Below are positions 1-8,083 of a stretch of 64,000 bases of DNA, one piece after another; position 1 is the first letter of the stretch, and each line of letters opens with the position of its first letter. A program made the position numbers and the translations under genes. The stretch is taken from the NCBI GenBank assembly GCA_050948665.1, contig JBMNEH010000001.1:2170001-2234000 (forward strand), read 5' to 3'. This stretch comes from JBMNEH01 sp050948665 (GTDB lineage: Bacteria > Bacillota > Clostridia > Christensenellales > UMGS416). Below the pieces are notes generated by a model. The model did no database searches, was not told where the DNA came from, and was given only the letters and a program-made list of their open reading frames with translations.

Positions 1-1
1 A

Positions 2-154
2 GTGGAGGGTGCGAAGGTTACCGGAAAGGTGCTGCGGCAGGTCAAGGGGAAGAAGCTGATTGTCTATAAGTTCCGGCCCAAGAAGAATTATCGCCGGAAA
101 GGCGGCCATCGCCAGTTGTATACCCAGGTGGAAATCACCGCGGTAAAAGGCTGA
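2..154 (+). CDS. rplU: 50S ribosomal protein L21, C-terminal part
   Basis: Only the last 50 codons are inside the window; the reading frame enters from the left edge and stops at TGA 152-154. The fragment has the basic L21 C-terminus, with the KFRPKKNYRRKGGHRQ stretch followed by a beta strand ending in ITAVKG. L21 binds 23S rRNA in the large subunit. rpmA follows after 26 bases, the standard rplU-rpmA order, but without the small prp (ysxB) gene that Firmicutes normally carry between the two. Confidence 0.95.
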   Translation: MEGAKVTGKVLRQVKGKKLIVYKFRPKKNYRRKGGHRQLYTQVEITAVKG

Positions 155-180
155 GCTCCTGGAGAAAGCAGAGGTAAATC

Positions 181-450
181 ATGGCTAAGAAAAAAGGTGT
201 AGGCTCGTCCCGTAACGGACGGGACTCCAATGCGCAGCGTCTGGGAACCAAGCGTAGCGATGGTCAGTTTGTGTTGGCCGGCAACATCCTGGTTCGTCAG
301 CGCGGTACCCATATTCATCCCGGCAACAATGTCGGCATCGGCGGGGACGATACCCTCTTTGCCATGGCGGACGGTATCGTTCGCTTTGAGCGCAAAGACA
401 AAAAGCGCCGCAAGGTAAGCGTTTATCCCATCGAGGAGACCGCGGAATAA
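181..450 (+). CDS. rpmA: 50S ribosomal protein L27
   Basis: The 89-residue protein begins MAKKKGVGSSRNGRDS and keeps the L27 core (GTHIHPGNNVGIGGDDTLFA). The flexible N-terminus of L27 reaches the peptidyl transferase centre. In most Firmicutes this protein starts with a roughly nine-residue extension (LxLQFFA type) cut off by the protease Prp. Here the ATG at 181 encodes the already mature form: there is no extension, and the upstream gap of 26 bases has room for neither the extension nor prp. It ends just before a strong terminator. Confidence 0.96.
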   Translation: MAKKKGVGSSRNGRDSNAQRLGTKRSDGQFVLAGNILVRQRGTHIHPGNNVGIGGDDTLFAMADGIVRFERKDKKRRKVSVYPIEETAE

Positions 451-460
451 TCAAACTGAG

Positions 461-488
461 AACGCCTCCCTTAGGGGAGGCGTTTTTT
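461..488 (+). terminator. Rho-independent terminator after rpmA
   Basis: A GC-rich stem, AACGCCTCCC paired with GGGAGGCGTT around a TTAG loop, runs directly into six T residues. It lies 10 bases after the rpmA stop and overlaps the leader of the next gene, so the rplU-rpmA transcript should end here. Confidence 0.93.
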
Positions 489-498
489 GGAGGAACCC

Positions 499-1272
499 AT
501 GCTGTATGCGGATTATCACCTGCATTCCCGTTTTTCCTGCGACAGTCAGGAGGATCCGGAGGCCGTCTGCCGCCGGGCGCTGGAGTTGGGCATGACCCAT
601 ATCGCGCTGACTGAGCATGTGGAGTGCGATCTGGTTTATGACGGGCGCCCCGCCGTCATCGAGGATCCACGGGAATACGCCTTAACGGTGGAGCGCCTTC
701 GGGAGAAGTTCCCTGGGCTCACCCTGCGCCGGGGGATCGAACTGGGCTGGCGGGATCAAAAATGGGAAGTAGGGCTGCGGGCTCTTCGGGAAATCCGGCC
801 GGAGTTCGTCATCGGCTCCGTCCATGACGTCCACGGGCTTGACCCCTATGAGCCCCCCTACTATCGGGGCAAGACGCGGGCGGAGGCTTATGGTCTGTAT
901 CTGGATACCATACTGGAGGCTCTTCCCGCGCTGCTGCCCTGCTGCGATACCCTGGGGCATCTGGATTATGTGGCCAAGTTCTCCCCCTACGAGGACCCCA
1001 CCCTGCGGTATACGGAATTTCCCGACAAGTTGGATACCATCCTCCGCACTGTCATCGGCGCCGGAAAGCTGATCGAGCTGAACACCTCCACCTGCCGAAA
1101 CGGGCAGGCGGTCCATAAGCCGAATCTGGACATTCTGCGGCGGTATCGCGAGCTGGGCGGTACCCATATCACACTGGGCTCCGATGCTCACCGGGCGGAG
1201 AATATCGGCGGCTTTTACGATACCGCCGAAGAGATCCTCTCCGAAGCCGGCCTGAAGGTCGCTCTGTTGTAG
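499..1272 (+). CDS. PHP-family histidinol-phosphatase-like protein
   Basis: A 257-residue PHP-domain phosphoesterase. The N-terminal metal-binding motif is DYHLHSRFSCDS, followed by ALTEHVE, the central SVHDVHG, and a C-terminal GSDAHR, the HxH/D-x-H set used to bind a trinuclear metal centre. Length and motifs fit the HisJ/HisK type that dephosphorylates L-histidinol phosphate in histidine synthesis, though family members also act on other phosphates. ATG 499 is preferred over an in-frame TTG at 487, because GGAGG sits at 489-493. No other his genes are in the window, so the substrate is inferred. Confidence 0.8.
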   Translation: MLYADYHLHSRFSCDSQEDPEAVCRRALELGMTHIALTEHVECDLVYDGRPAVIEDPREYALTVERLREKFPGLTLRRGIELGWRDQKWEVGLRALREIRPEFVIGSVHDVHGLDPYEPPYYRGKTRAEAYGLYLDTILEALPALLPCCDTLGHLDYVAKFSPYEDPTLRYTEFPDKLDTILRTVIGAGKLIELNTSTCRNGQAVHKPNLDILRRYRELGGTHITLGSDAHRAENIGGFYDTAEEILSEAGLKVALL

Positions 1273-1395
1273 CCGCCGCAGCGCTCACCGCCCCTACGTG
1301 GCCGGGTAAGCCGGGCATCCCCTCCGGAAACACCTGCGCGGCAGAGTCCCCGTTTCCGGGTATACCCGCCGCTCCTTCCTTTCTTTTTGCGACTA

Positions 1396-1431
1396 AAAGA
1401 TCCTCCCCGCTCATATGCGGGAAGGATCTTT
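1396..1431 (-). terminator. Terminator hairpin between convergent genes (asnS side)
   Basis: A 15-base stem with one mismatch (AAAGATCCTCCCCGC against GCGGGAAGGATCTTT) lies in the 170 bases between the stops of the phosphatase and asnS. It can form on either strand. On the minus strand it comes 12 bases after the asnS stop. T tracts are modest on both sides. The rest of 1273-1442 shows nothing else recognisable. Confidence 0.65.
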
Positions 1432-1442
1432 CGTTTCGTACA

Positions 1443-2840
1443 TTAACCGTCCGCCAAGCCGAAGGTCCGGGGGAAGGACTGAACGTCCCGGATATTGCTC
1501 ATCCCCGTAAGGTACATCAGCATGCGCTCAAACCCCAGACCGAAGCCGGCGTGGCGCACCGTTCCGTAGCGGCGCAGGTCCAGATACCACTGGTACTCCC
1601 CGATGTCCAAGCCCATCTCCGCCATGCGCTGCTCCAGTTTATCCAGCCGCTCCTCCCGCTGGCTGCCGCCAATCAGCTCGCCGATGCCCGGCACCAGCAT
1701 ATCCGCCGCGGCCACCGTCTTACCGTCGTCGTTCATGCGCATATAGAATGCCTTGATATCCTTGGGATAGTCGGTCAGGAACACCGGTTTACCGAAGATT
1801 TCCTCGGTGATATACCGCTCATGCTCCGCCTGCAGGTCGACCCCCCATTTCACGGGGTAGGCGAACTTCTTCCCCGACCGCAGCAGCAAATCGATCGCCT
1901 CGGTATAGGTCATCCGCCCGAACTCGCTGCTCTCCACCAGATGGAGCCGCTCCAGCAGTCCCTTATCGATAAACCGGTTGAAGAACTCCATTTCCTCCGG
2001 CGCCCGCTCCAGCACATAGCGGATAATGTACTTCACCATCGCTTCCGCCAGCGCCATATCATCCTCCAGGTCGGCAAAGGCCATCTCCGGCTCGATCATC
2101 CAGAACTCCGCCGCGTGGCGGGAGGTGGTGCTGCGCTCCGCCCGGAAGGTGGGGCCGAAGGTGTATACATCCCGGAAAGCCATGCAATGGGTCTCCACAT
2201 TCAACTGCCCGCTGACGGTCAGACCGACCTCCTTGCCGAAAAAGTCCCGGGTGTAGTCGATCTGTCCCTCCTCGGTAAGGGGAAGATGGAAGGGATCCAA
2301 TGTGCTGACCCGGAACATCTCTCCCGCGCCCTCACAGTCATTTGTGGTAATGATGGGGGTATGCACATACACAAAACCCCTGTCCTGGAAGAACGTATGG
2401 ATGGCCTGCGCCGCCAGGGAACGCACCCGAAACACCGCCATAAAGGTGTTGGCCCGGGGGCGGAGATGGGGGATCGTCCGGAGGTATTCATAGGTATGGC
2501 GCTTCTTCTGCAGGGGGTAGGCCGGGTCGGACACCCCCTCCACCTCTACGGCGGTCGCCTGCAGCTCAAAGGGCTGCTTCGCCTCCGGCGTCAGTATGAC
2601 AGTACCCGTGACGATCACCGCCGCGCTGACGCCCAGACGGGTCAGCGTCTCAAAATCGGGAAGCTTTTCCCGGTTTAAAACGACCTGCACCCCGCCGAAG
2701 CTCGTGCCGTCGTTCAGCTCCATAAAAGCGATATTTCCGCTGTCCCGCAGCGTGCGGACCCATCCGCCCACCTTCACCGTCTGCCCGGATAAGCGGGAGG
2801 CCTCCTCCCGCAGCGCCTTCAGCTTCATCAAACCGATCAT
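1443..2840 (-). CDS. asnS: Asparaginyl-tRNA synthetase
   Basis: A 465-residue class IIb aminoacyl-tRNA synthetase charging tRNA-Asn. An N-terminal OB-fold anticodon-binding domain (VKVGGWVRTLRDSGNIAFMELNDG) is followed by the catalytic domain with motif 2 (FRAERSTTSRHAAEFWMIEPEM) and motif 3 (GFGLGFERMLMYLTG). GGSQREERLD is typical of AsnRS rather than AspRS. The ATG at 2840 has GGAGG five bases upstream. It is transcribed alone from the promoter at 2881-2909. The 40-base leader is too short for a T-box. Confidence 0.96.
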   Translation of the reverse strand: MIGLMKLKALREEASRLSGQTVKVGGWVRTLRDSGNIAFMELNDGTSFGGVQVVLNREKLPDFETLTRLGVSAAVIVTGTVILTPEAKQPFELQATAVEVEGVSDPAYPLQKKRHTYEYLRTIPHLRPRANTFMAVFRVRSLAAQAIHTFFQDRGFVYVHTPIITTNDCEGAGEMFRVSTLDPFHLPLTEEGQIDYTRDFFGKEVGLTVSGQLNVETHCMAFRDVYTFGPTFRAERSTTSRHAAEFWMIEPEMAFADLEDDMALAEAMVKYIIRYVLERAPEEMEFFNRFIDKGLLERLHLVESSEFGRMTYTEAIDLLLRSGKKFAYPVKWGVDLQAEHERYITEEIFGKPVFLTDYPKDIKAFYMRMNDDGKTVAAADMLVPGIGELIGGSQREERLDKLEQRMAEMGLDIGEYQWYLDLRRYGTVRHAGFGLGFERMLMYLTGMSNIRDVQSFPRTFGLADG

Positions 2841-2880
2841 TTCCGCCTCCTATGTGGTCTAAAAACACCACTGAGTAGGC

Positions 2881-2909
2881 ATTGTATCACAAATCACATC
2901 CGCCGTAAA
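2881..2909 (-). promoter_or_regulatory. Sigma-A-type promoter of asnS
   Basis: On the minus strand, TTTACG at 2909-2904 and TACAAT at 2886-2881 are separated by 17 bases. The expected start lies about 35 bases before the asnS ATG. Confidence 0.7.
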
Positions 2910-3073
2910 GAGGCGGTCCCCCGCCTCCCACCCCCTGCGTTCCGGCACTTTCACAGACCGCCAGGGCCCCCTGTTCGCCGAACAACGTTGTTTTTGGGCC
3001 GGGAAATCGCCGGTTTTTGACCGTTCTCATCTCCCCGCAGTTATGATACAATAAGAAAAGGAGGGTTTGACCA

Positions 3074-3733
3074 TTGCGCGCTGTGATATTTGATTTTGAC
3101 TACACCCTGGCGGACGCCACCCGGGGGATCGTTGATTGCTTCCGCCACGCCCAGGAAAGCATAGGCTTCCCGCCCCCGGCGGAAGAGGACATCATCCGCA
3201 CGGTGGGATACCCTTTGGAGGTCATGCACGAAATGCTGACCGGCGACACGGATCCCGCCCGCGCGCGGGCCGTCCGCGAAGCCTTTTTAGAGATGGCGGC
3301 AGATTATATGACCGCCAATACCCGGATCCTGCCCGATACGGCGGATGTTCTCGCTTTTCTCAAAAGAAAGGGCCTGTCGCTGGGCGTGGTCACCTCCAAG
3401 CGCCACGCCCGTATCGAAGAGTTTTTCCGGAGAGAAGGTCTGTACGATCTTTTAACTTTGATCGTCGGCGCGGACGATGTCACCCGGGAAAAGCCGGACC
3501 CTGAGGGATTGCTCTCGGCCATGGAAGCAATGGGCGTCACATCGGCGGAGGCGGTGTATGTCGGCGATTCCCTGGTGGACGCCGAAACCGCGCGCCGGGC
3601 AGGCTGTCCCTTCATCGCCGTCACCACAGGCGGGGCTTCCGCAGAGGAGTTTCCGCCCTATCATCCACGCGCGGTGCTGTCCCGGCTGAAGGAACTGCCG
3701 GCATTGCTCTTTCCGGAGGAATTTTCCCCATAA
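3074..3733 (+). CDS. HAD-family hydrolase, phosphoglycolate phosphatase or PpaX type
   Basis: A 219-residue HAD subfamily IA phosphatase. Motif I is DFDYT (nucleophile D7, general acid D9), motif II is VVTSK, the motif III lysine is in REKPDPEG, and motif IV is GDSLVDAE. A helical cap lies between motifs I and II (residues about 15-85). Such enzymes hydrolyse small phosphate esters or pyrophosphate; the substrate cannot be read from sequence. The start is a TTG at 3074 with AAAAGGAGG nine bases upstream; no ATG is available near the motif. Confidence 0.85.
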   Translation: MRAVIFDFDYTLADATRGIVDCFRHAQESIGFPPPAEEDIIRTVGYPLEVMHEMLTGDTDPARARAVREAFLEMAADYMTANTRILPDTADVLAFLKRKGLSLGVVTSKRHARIEEFFRREGLYDLLTLIVGADDVTREKPDPEGLLSAMEAMGVTSAEAVYVGDSLVDAETARRAGCPFIAVTTGGASAEEFPPYHPRAVLSRLKELPALLFPEEFSP

Positions 3734-3762
3734 AAAAAGCGGCAGGCGCAGAGCCTGCCGCT
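3732..3762 (-). terminator. Terminator of the ilv operon
   Basis: The stem AGCGGCAGGC/GCCTGCCGCT with a five-base loop is followed on the minus strand by a run of seven T (plus-strand A run 3732-3738). It lies eight bases beyond the ilvN stop and is the only clear terminator for the ten minus-strand genes upstream. It may also stop the convergent HAD gene, with a poorer T tract. Confidence 0.88.
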
Positions 3763-3769
3763 CATTGCT

Positions 3770-4276
3770 TTACTCCTCCGAAGCGGCCCGGAGGTATCCT
3801 TCTCCCTGTTCCAGCGCCACCGTACCCGTTCGTACGATTTCCAGGATGCCGAAATCCCCCATCAGCTCCAGAAACGCGGCGTTTTTCTTTTCCTCCCCGG
3901 TAATTTCCACCGTCATGCAGTTACGGTTGACATCCACGATACGGGCCCGGAAAATATCCACAATGCGGGCAACAGCGTCCCGGTTCTCCTTGCCGCATCT
4001 CACTTTGATCAAGAGCATCTCCCGGGCTATCACATTCCCCGCGGGGAGTATCTTGACCAGCGTCACACACATCAGCTTCCGTATCTGGGCGGCCATCTGC
4101 TCCACGGTGCGCAGTGTCCCCGGCACCACAATGGTCATCCGGGAAATGCCCTCCACATGGGTGGTCCCCACCGCAAGGCTCTCAATATTGAATCCCCGGC
4201 GGCTGAACAGACCGGACACCCGGGACAGCACGCCGGGTTGGTTATGCACGAGTACACTGATGATATAGGACTCCAT
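3770..4276 (-). CDS. ilvN: Acetolactate synthase regulatory small subunit
   Basis: A 168-residue protein with an N-terminal ACT domain (SVLVHNQPGVLSRVSGLFSRRGFNIESL, residues about 5-40) and the ALS small-subunit C-terminal domain. It associates with IlvB to raise activity and, in known homologues, to confer feedback inhibition by valine. The start is ATG 4276, 19 bases after the ilvB stop. It is the last gene of the ten-gene minus-strand string and is followed directly by its terminator. Confidence 0.95.
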   Translation of the reverse strand: MESYIISVLVHNQPGVLSRVSGLFSRRGFNIESLAVGTTHVEGISRMTIVVPGTLRTVEQMAAQIRKLMCVTLVKILPAGNVIAREMLLIKVRCGKENRDAVARIVDIFRARIVDVNRNCMTVEITGEEKKNAAFLELMGDFGILEIVRTGTVALEQGEGYLRAASEE

Positions 4277-4295
4277 GGAAAAAACCTTTCTCCCG

Positions 4296-5918
4296 TCATA
4301 AATCGACGAGCTCTTCTTCGGCGATCATACAATGAATCATTTGCGGCGCTTTGGAAGCCACGGCGGCCTTTACGGCGTCCCTCAGCGCGGGAAGGCTGTC
4401 CGGCCGGGCATAGGGCAGACCGTACGCCCGGCAAACCCCCTCCCAATCCGGTGAAAAGAGGTGGACGCCGGTGTAGCGGCCCCCGTATTCTTCCTGCTGA
4501 AGCTGACGTATCATGCCCAGACAGCGGTTGTCCAGCAGTAAAAGCACCACCGGGACATTCTCCTGCCGTAAGGTACCCAGCTCCGCAAGGGACATCTTCA
4601 GCCCGCCGTCCCCCACTACCGCGACGACCGGGGACCTGACGGCCAGGCTGATACCGCAGGCTGCGGGCAGGCCGTAGCCCATGGTGCCCAGTCCCGCGTT
4701 TGTAAACCATTGCCCCGGTTTCCGTACCGGCCAGGCTGCCGCCGCCCACATCTGATGCTGCCCCACATCGGTGACCACGGGTATATCTCCCGCCGCCTCC
4801 CCCGCGCAGCGAAGGATCCCCAACGGATCCCAGCCCACGGGGTATTCCTCGTTTCGCCGGAGCCATGTCTTCTCAGCCGGCGCGACCGCGGCGATAAGGC
4901 GGCCCAGTACCGCGCCGGCATCCCCGGTGATATGGAAATACGACTGAAGGTTCTTATTGATTTCCGCCGGGTCAATATCGATATGGATGATCTCCGCGTC
5001 ATCCATCCCCTCGGCTGCCGCCATGCTCCGGTCGCTGAAGCGGGTACCGACAGCCAGCAATACATCACACTCCGCCAGCGCGCGGTTCGCCCGGGCGCAA
5101 CCGTACAATCCGATCATGCCGATATGAAGGATGTGATCCCGGGGCAGCGCTCCCACCCCCATAAGGGTGGTCACGACCGGCACGCCCGTTTTCTCCGCCA
5201 AACGGAGAATCCCGTCCCCCGCGGCCAGGGCGCCTCCCCCGGCTAAAATCAAAGGCCGCCTGGCTGCCCCGATCTTTTCCGCGGTTTTTTTCAACGCTCC
5301 CGCGGCAACCGCGGCAGAAAGCTCCCGCTGCCAACTGTGGGTTTTATCCCACAGGAAAGGATGCGCCTCCCGCCAGCGGGAAACCGCCTCCCGGCCGAGC
5401 TCAGGGGCTTCCGCCCGCTCTTTCAGCACATCCTCCGGAATGTCCACCAGCACCGGACCCGGGCGGCCCGAGGACGCCACCCAGAAGGCTTCCCGAAGGG
5501 CGCCCGGCAGCTCCGCGGCGCTATTGACGACTACGGAATGCTTGGTCACAGACAGGGACATGCCCCAGATATCCGCCTCCTGAAAAGCGTCGCTGCCTTT
5601 CCTGTCCCGTAAAATGTCTCCGGTCACATACACAACGGGCACCGAATCCATAAAGCTGACCGCCATACCTGTCAGAAGGTTGGTAGCGCCGGGTCCGGAT
5701 GTGGCGATACATACCGCCGGTTTCCCCGATGCCCGGGCATACCCGTCCGCCATAAAAGCGGCCTGATCCTCGCGAGCGGGAATAACCAGCCGCAATCCCT
5801 TCCGCTTCCGGAGAGCGTCAAAAATGGGCAACACCGAACCGCCCGGATATGCAAAAACCGTATCGATCCCCTGCTCCTCCAGGCAGTCCGCAAACAACCG
5901 TCCGCCGCTGCGTTTCAT
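4296..5918 (-). CDS. ilvB: Acetolactate synthase catalytic large subunit
   Basis: A 540-residue thiamine-diphosphate enzyme condensing two pyruvates to acetolactate, or pyruvate with 2-oxobutyrate, for branched-chain amino acids. Visible features are FAYPGGSVLPIFDAL, the ThDP-activating Glu50, SGPGATNL, SDAFQEADI, and the C-terminal ThDP motif GDGGLKMSLAELGTL ending in DNRCLG. The usual HEQ around the catalytic Glu reads RED here. It is slightly shorter than the usual 550-590 residues. One base separates it from the DUF4867 gene upstream, so the two are probably translationally coupled. Confidence 0.95.
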   Translation of the reverse strand: MKRSGGRLFADCLEEQGIDTVFAYPGGSVLPIFDALRKRKGLRLVIPAREDQAAFMADGYARASGKPAVCIATSGPGATNLLTGMAVSFMDSVPVVYVTGDILRDRKGSDAFQEADIWGMSLSVTKHSVVVNSAAELPGALREAFWVASSGRPGPVLVDIPEDVLKERAEAPELGREAVSRWREAHPFLWDKTHSWQRELSAAVAAGALKKTAEKIGAARRPLILAGGGALAAGDGILRLAEKTGVPVVTTLMGVGALPRDHILHIGMIGLYGCARANRALAECDVLLAVGTRFSDRSMAAAEGMDDAEIIHIDIDPAEINKNLQSYFHITGDAGAVLGRLIAAVAPAEKTWLRRNEEYPVGWDPLGILRCAGEAAGDIPVVTDVGQHQMWAAAAWPVRKPGQWFTNAGLGTMGYGLPAACGISLAVRSPVVAVVGDGGLKMSLAELGTLRQENVPVVLLLLDNRCLGMIRQLQQEEYGGRYTGVHLFSPDWEGVCRAYGLPYARPDSLPALRDAVKAAVASKAPQMIHCMIAEEELVDL

Positions 5919-5919
5919 A

Positions 5920-6561
5920 TCATTCCAGCTGCCGCGCCAGGTCGATCAGATCTCCATAGAGACCCCCGGGCGCTTTTCCGCTTTTCACAAAGGGCAGGGA
6001 CTCATGGAGGAAGAGCCACTTGTTCCTGGCTACCAGGTGGGCGTCCTCCGGGGTGACCCGGTTGATCGGCGGCAAGTCCGTATTCGTGCCGGCGGGCAGC
6101 ACCACAAGACAGCGGAAACCGTCGCCGGTACGCGCATCGCAGGGGGCAAAATGGAGGGTTGTGGCAAACATCTCCACCGCAGTACCTGCCGGGCAGAGAA
6201 ACGCCCTCACTTTCTTGCCGTCCAGCCGGCCGTCCGTCATTTCGGTCTGTTTGGCGATCAGAAACACAGTGTCCGTCTCCACAAGGTTGAGTTCACTCGT
6301 GCGATGATATTCCAGACCGATAAGCCTGGTATTGTAGCCGTTGCAATAGCCGATTTCAATGGGCAGGCCGCCAAAGTATCTATCCCGAAGTTCCGCCGCC
6401 ACCGGCAAGGCTTCCAGCGCCTCATCCCTCTGCCGGTAGACTGTTTCACCGGCAGGTTTCGGGGTTTTGGCCAGCGCTTTGAGCATATCGGTAAAATCAT
6501 AGCCCGAAACGATCTGTCCGTATTCCCTGAACGCCGGAGAAAGCACGCTCTGTATTTCCAT
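5920..6561 (-). CDS. DUF4867-like protein
   Basis: A 213-residue soluble protein beginning MEIQSVLSPAFREYGQIVSGYDF. Sequence style and length resemble DUF4867, a family I associate with cupin-fold, ureidoglycolate-lyase-like proteins. A metal-binding look is suggested by GYCNGYNTRLIGLEYHRTSELN and PAGTAVEMFATTLHFAPC, which have the spacing of cupin motifs. No reaction can be assigned. Its ATG overlaps the stop of the HD gene (TAATG), and ilvB begins one base after its stop, so it belongs to the same transcript. Confidence 0.65.
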   Translation of the reverse strand: MEIQSVLSPAFREYGQIVSGYDFTDMLKALAKTPKPAGETVYRQRDEALEALPVAAELRDRYFGGLPIEIGYCNGYNTRLIGLEYHRTSELNLVETDTVFLIAKQTEMTDGRLDGKKVRAFLCPAGTAVEMFATTLHFAPCDARTGDGFRCLVVLPAGTNTDLPPINRVTPEDAHLVARNKWLFLHESLPFVKSGKAPGGLYGDLIDLARQLE

Positions 6562-7244
6562 TACAGTTTCTCCTTCATTTTCGTTTGGTTATTTATAACT
6601 ACACCGTTGACCTCCAAATCGAAGGTGCACCCCAAAAAGGCCGCAGCCTGTTCACACATGACCATACGGGAGAGAAAAATCTGCATATACTCCATCACGG
6701 AGGAGGAGTCGTCCATCAGAATGCCGAAACGAATGATCCGGTCCTCCTTATCCACATTAAGCCAGTTTTTTTTAATGGAATAATTGACCCGGTCATGAAT
6801 GTCCTGCAGGTTGAAGCTCCTTTTGTTTACCCGAGTACGGTGGGCATCGGACTTGTCGGCAATAATCAGAGCGGAAGAAACCGCGCTTACCGGCATGCCG
6901 TTCTGCTCTTCGTGGTTCCCCACAGCCGAGATGATCTCCAGCGTTTCCTGAAAATCCATCCCAATGTCCAGCAATATGGGGAAGAGCAGCTGCGCGCCGG
7001 AAATCCCGTGGTTCAACCGGTTGATGGAGTTGCCTATATCGTGCACCCAGCCCGCGATGGCGGCGATCTCGCAGGAGCGGTCATCATAATCCAATTGCCG
7101 GAGTATCTCCCCGGCAGTCTGGCTCACATACCCCACATGCCGCAGCCCGTGCTCGGTATAGCCCCGAACCTGCATAATACGGTGCGCTCCCTCTATCAGA
7201 GCCATGATCCGGGGGTCCTTTTTTATGTCATCCAAATATATCAT
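6561..7244 (-). CDS. HD-domain phosphohydrolase-like protein
   Basis: A 227-residue protein with an HD fold: H32/H36 in EHGLRH, the HD dyad at H68-D69 in GWVHDIGN, NHG near residue 79, and a later D in ADKSDAHR. These metal ligands suggest a nucleotide or phosphoester hydrolase. The C-terminal ~70 residues (after SIKKNW) look like a separate small alpha/beta domain. The substrate is unknown. Its ATG overlaps the stop of the upstream HEAT-like gene (ATGA), a coupled arrangement. Confidence 0.8.
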   Translation of the reverse strand: MIYLDDIKKDPRIMALIEGAHRIMQVRGYTEHGLRHVGYVSQTAGEILRQLDYDDRSCEIAAIAGWVHDIGNSINRLNHGISGAQLLFPILLDIGMDFQETLEIISAVGNHEEQNGMPVSAVSSALIIADKSDAHRTRVNKRSFNLQDIHDRVNYSIKKNWLNVDKEDRIIRFGILMDDSSSVMEYMQIFLSRMVMCEQAAAFLGCTFDLEVNGVVINNQTKMKEKL

Positions 7245-8083
7245 TTCTCTTCCTTTGACAAAGTTTCATAGTCCTCATCATACGCAAATTCCCGTTCCGT
7301 TTCCACCCGGCCGCCCAGCGCCTCAATGGCGTTTTTCACCTCGAGATAATCGAAGTAACCCAAAGTCAGATCCCGGATCTCCTCCTCGAGCAAGGGCAGG
7401 GCGGCCGGGTCGCCGTATTTTCCCAGATAGGCGGCAAACAGCGTCCTGTGTTCCGGATGCTCCCGGTACAACCGCATCAGCCACCGGGTGATCCGGGCGT
7501 CTCCGGGATAGTTGGTCAGCACATCCGCAAGGGAAATACGCGCCCAATCGGAAACAGGTCCGTCCATAGCCGCCAGCACCGGCTCCACCGCGGCCTGACC
7601 GAAGGCAAGCAGCCCCTCGGCCGCTGTATCCGCCAGTTCGTCTTCACGTTTGACGCGGCCGGCCGCCAAGCTCAGAAGCTCATCCAAAGTGAAACCGTTG
7701 TCCATCTCCAGCAGCAGGCCCATGGCCTGCATCCTCACGGTGTCCCTGTCTGCCCCGGGGGGCAGCGCGGCCGTCTCAAATACCAGAGCCTTTAAAAGAT
7801 CAGCCGTGTCCCCGTCCGCCACGGCGTCCTGAAGAGGGCCGGGGATCCCCACCCTTGCCGCCATATAGGCCAGCATCCACTCCACAAGCTCGCCCGGCTC
7901 CCTGTCGAGAAAATACGCCCCGGGCGCCGTTCCGCCCAGCCAGTCCGCCGGCGCCTCCAGCCATTCCTCATAGAGCTGGGGGATCCGCAACTCCATCTGC
8001 TCCACCGTCATCTCCCGGCGGCGCGCCTCGTACCAGTCCCGGAGATAATGTTGGAATTTCTCATCAAAATCAATCAGCCGCAT
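7241..8083 (-). CDS. HEAT-repeat-like protein of unknown function
   Basis: About 280 residues, helical throughout and acidic, with repeats resembling HEAT/PBS lyase units, for example LADTAAEGLLAFGQAAVEPVLAAMDGP and AAYLGKYGDPAALPLLEEEI. Such scaffolds usually bind other proteins. I chose ATG 8083, giving MRLIDFDEKF; an in-frame ATG at 8101 has no spaced ribosome binding site. The gene overlaps the end of the TPR gene, and its own stop overlaps the HD start. Confidence 0.7.
   Translation of the reverse strand: MRLIDFDEKFQHYLRDWYEARRREMTVEQMELRIPQLYEEWLEAPADWLGGTAPGAYFLDREPGELVEWMLAYMAARVGIPGPLQDAVADGDTADLLKALVFETAALPPGADRDTVRMQAMGLLLEMDNGFTLDELLSLAAGRVKREDELADTAAEGLLAFGQAAVEPVLAAMDGPVSDWARISLADVLTNYPGDARITRWLMRLYREHPEHRTLFAAYLGKYGDPAALPLLEEEIRDLTLGYFDYLEVKNAIEALGGRVETEREFAYDEDYETLSKEEK

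Noticed and set aside
2973..2992. Operator palindromes GTTCGCCGAAC and AACAACGTTGTT before the HAD gene
   Set aside because: Each is short, they overlap, and the first resembles a LexA half-site pair with the wrong spacing; no support beyond symmetry.
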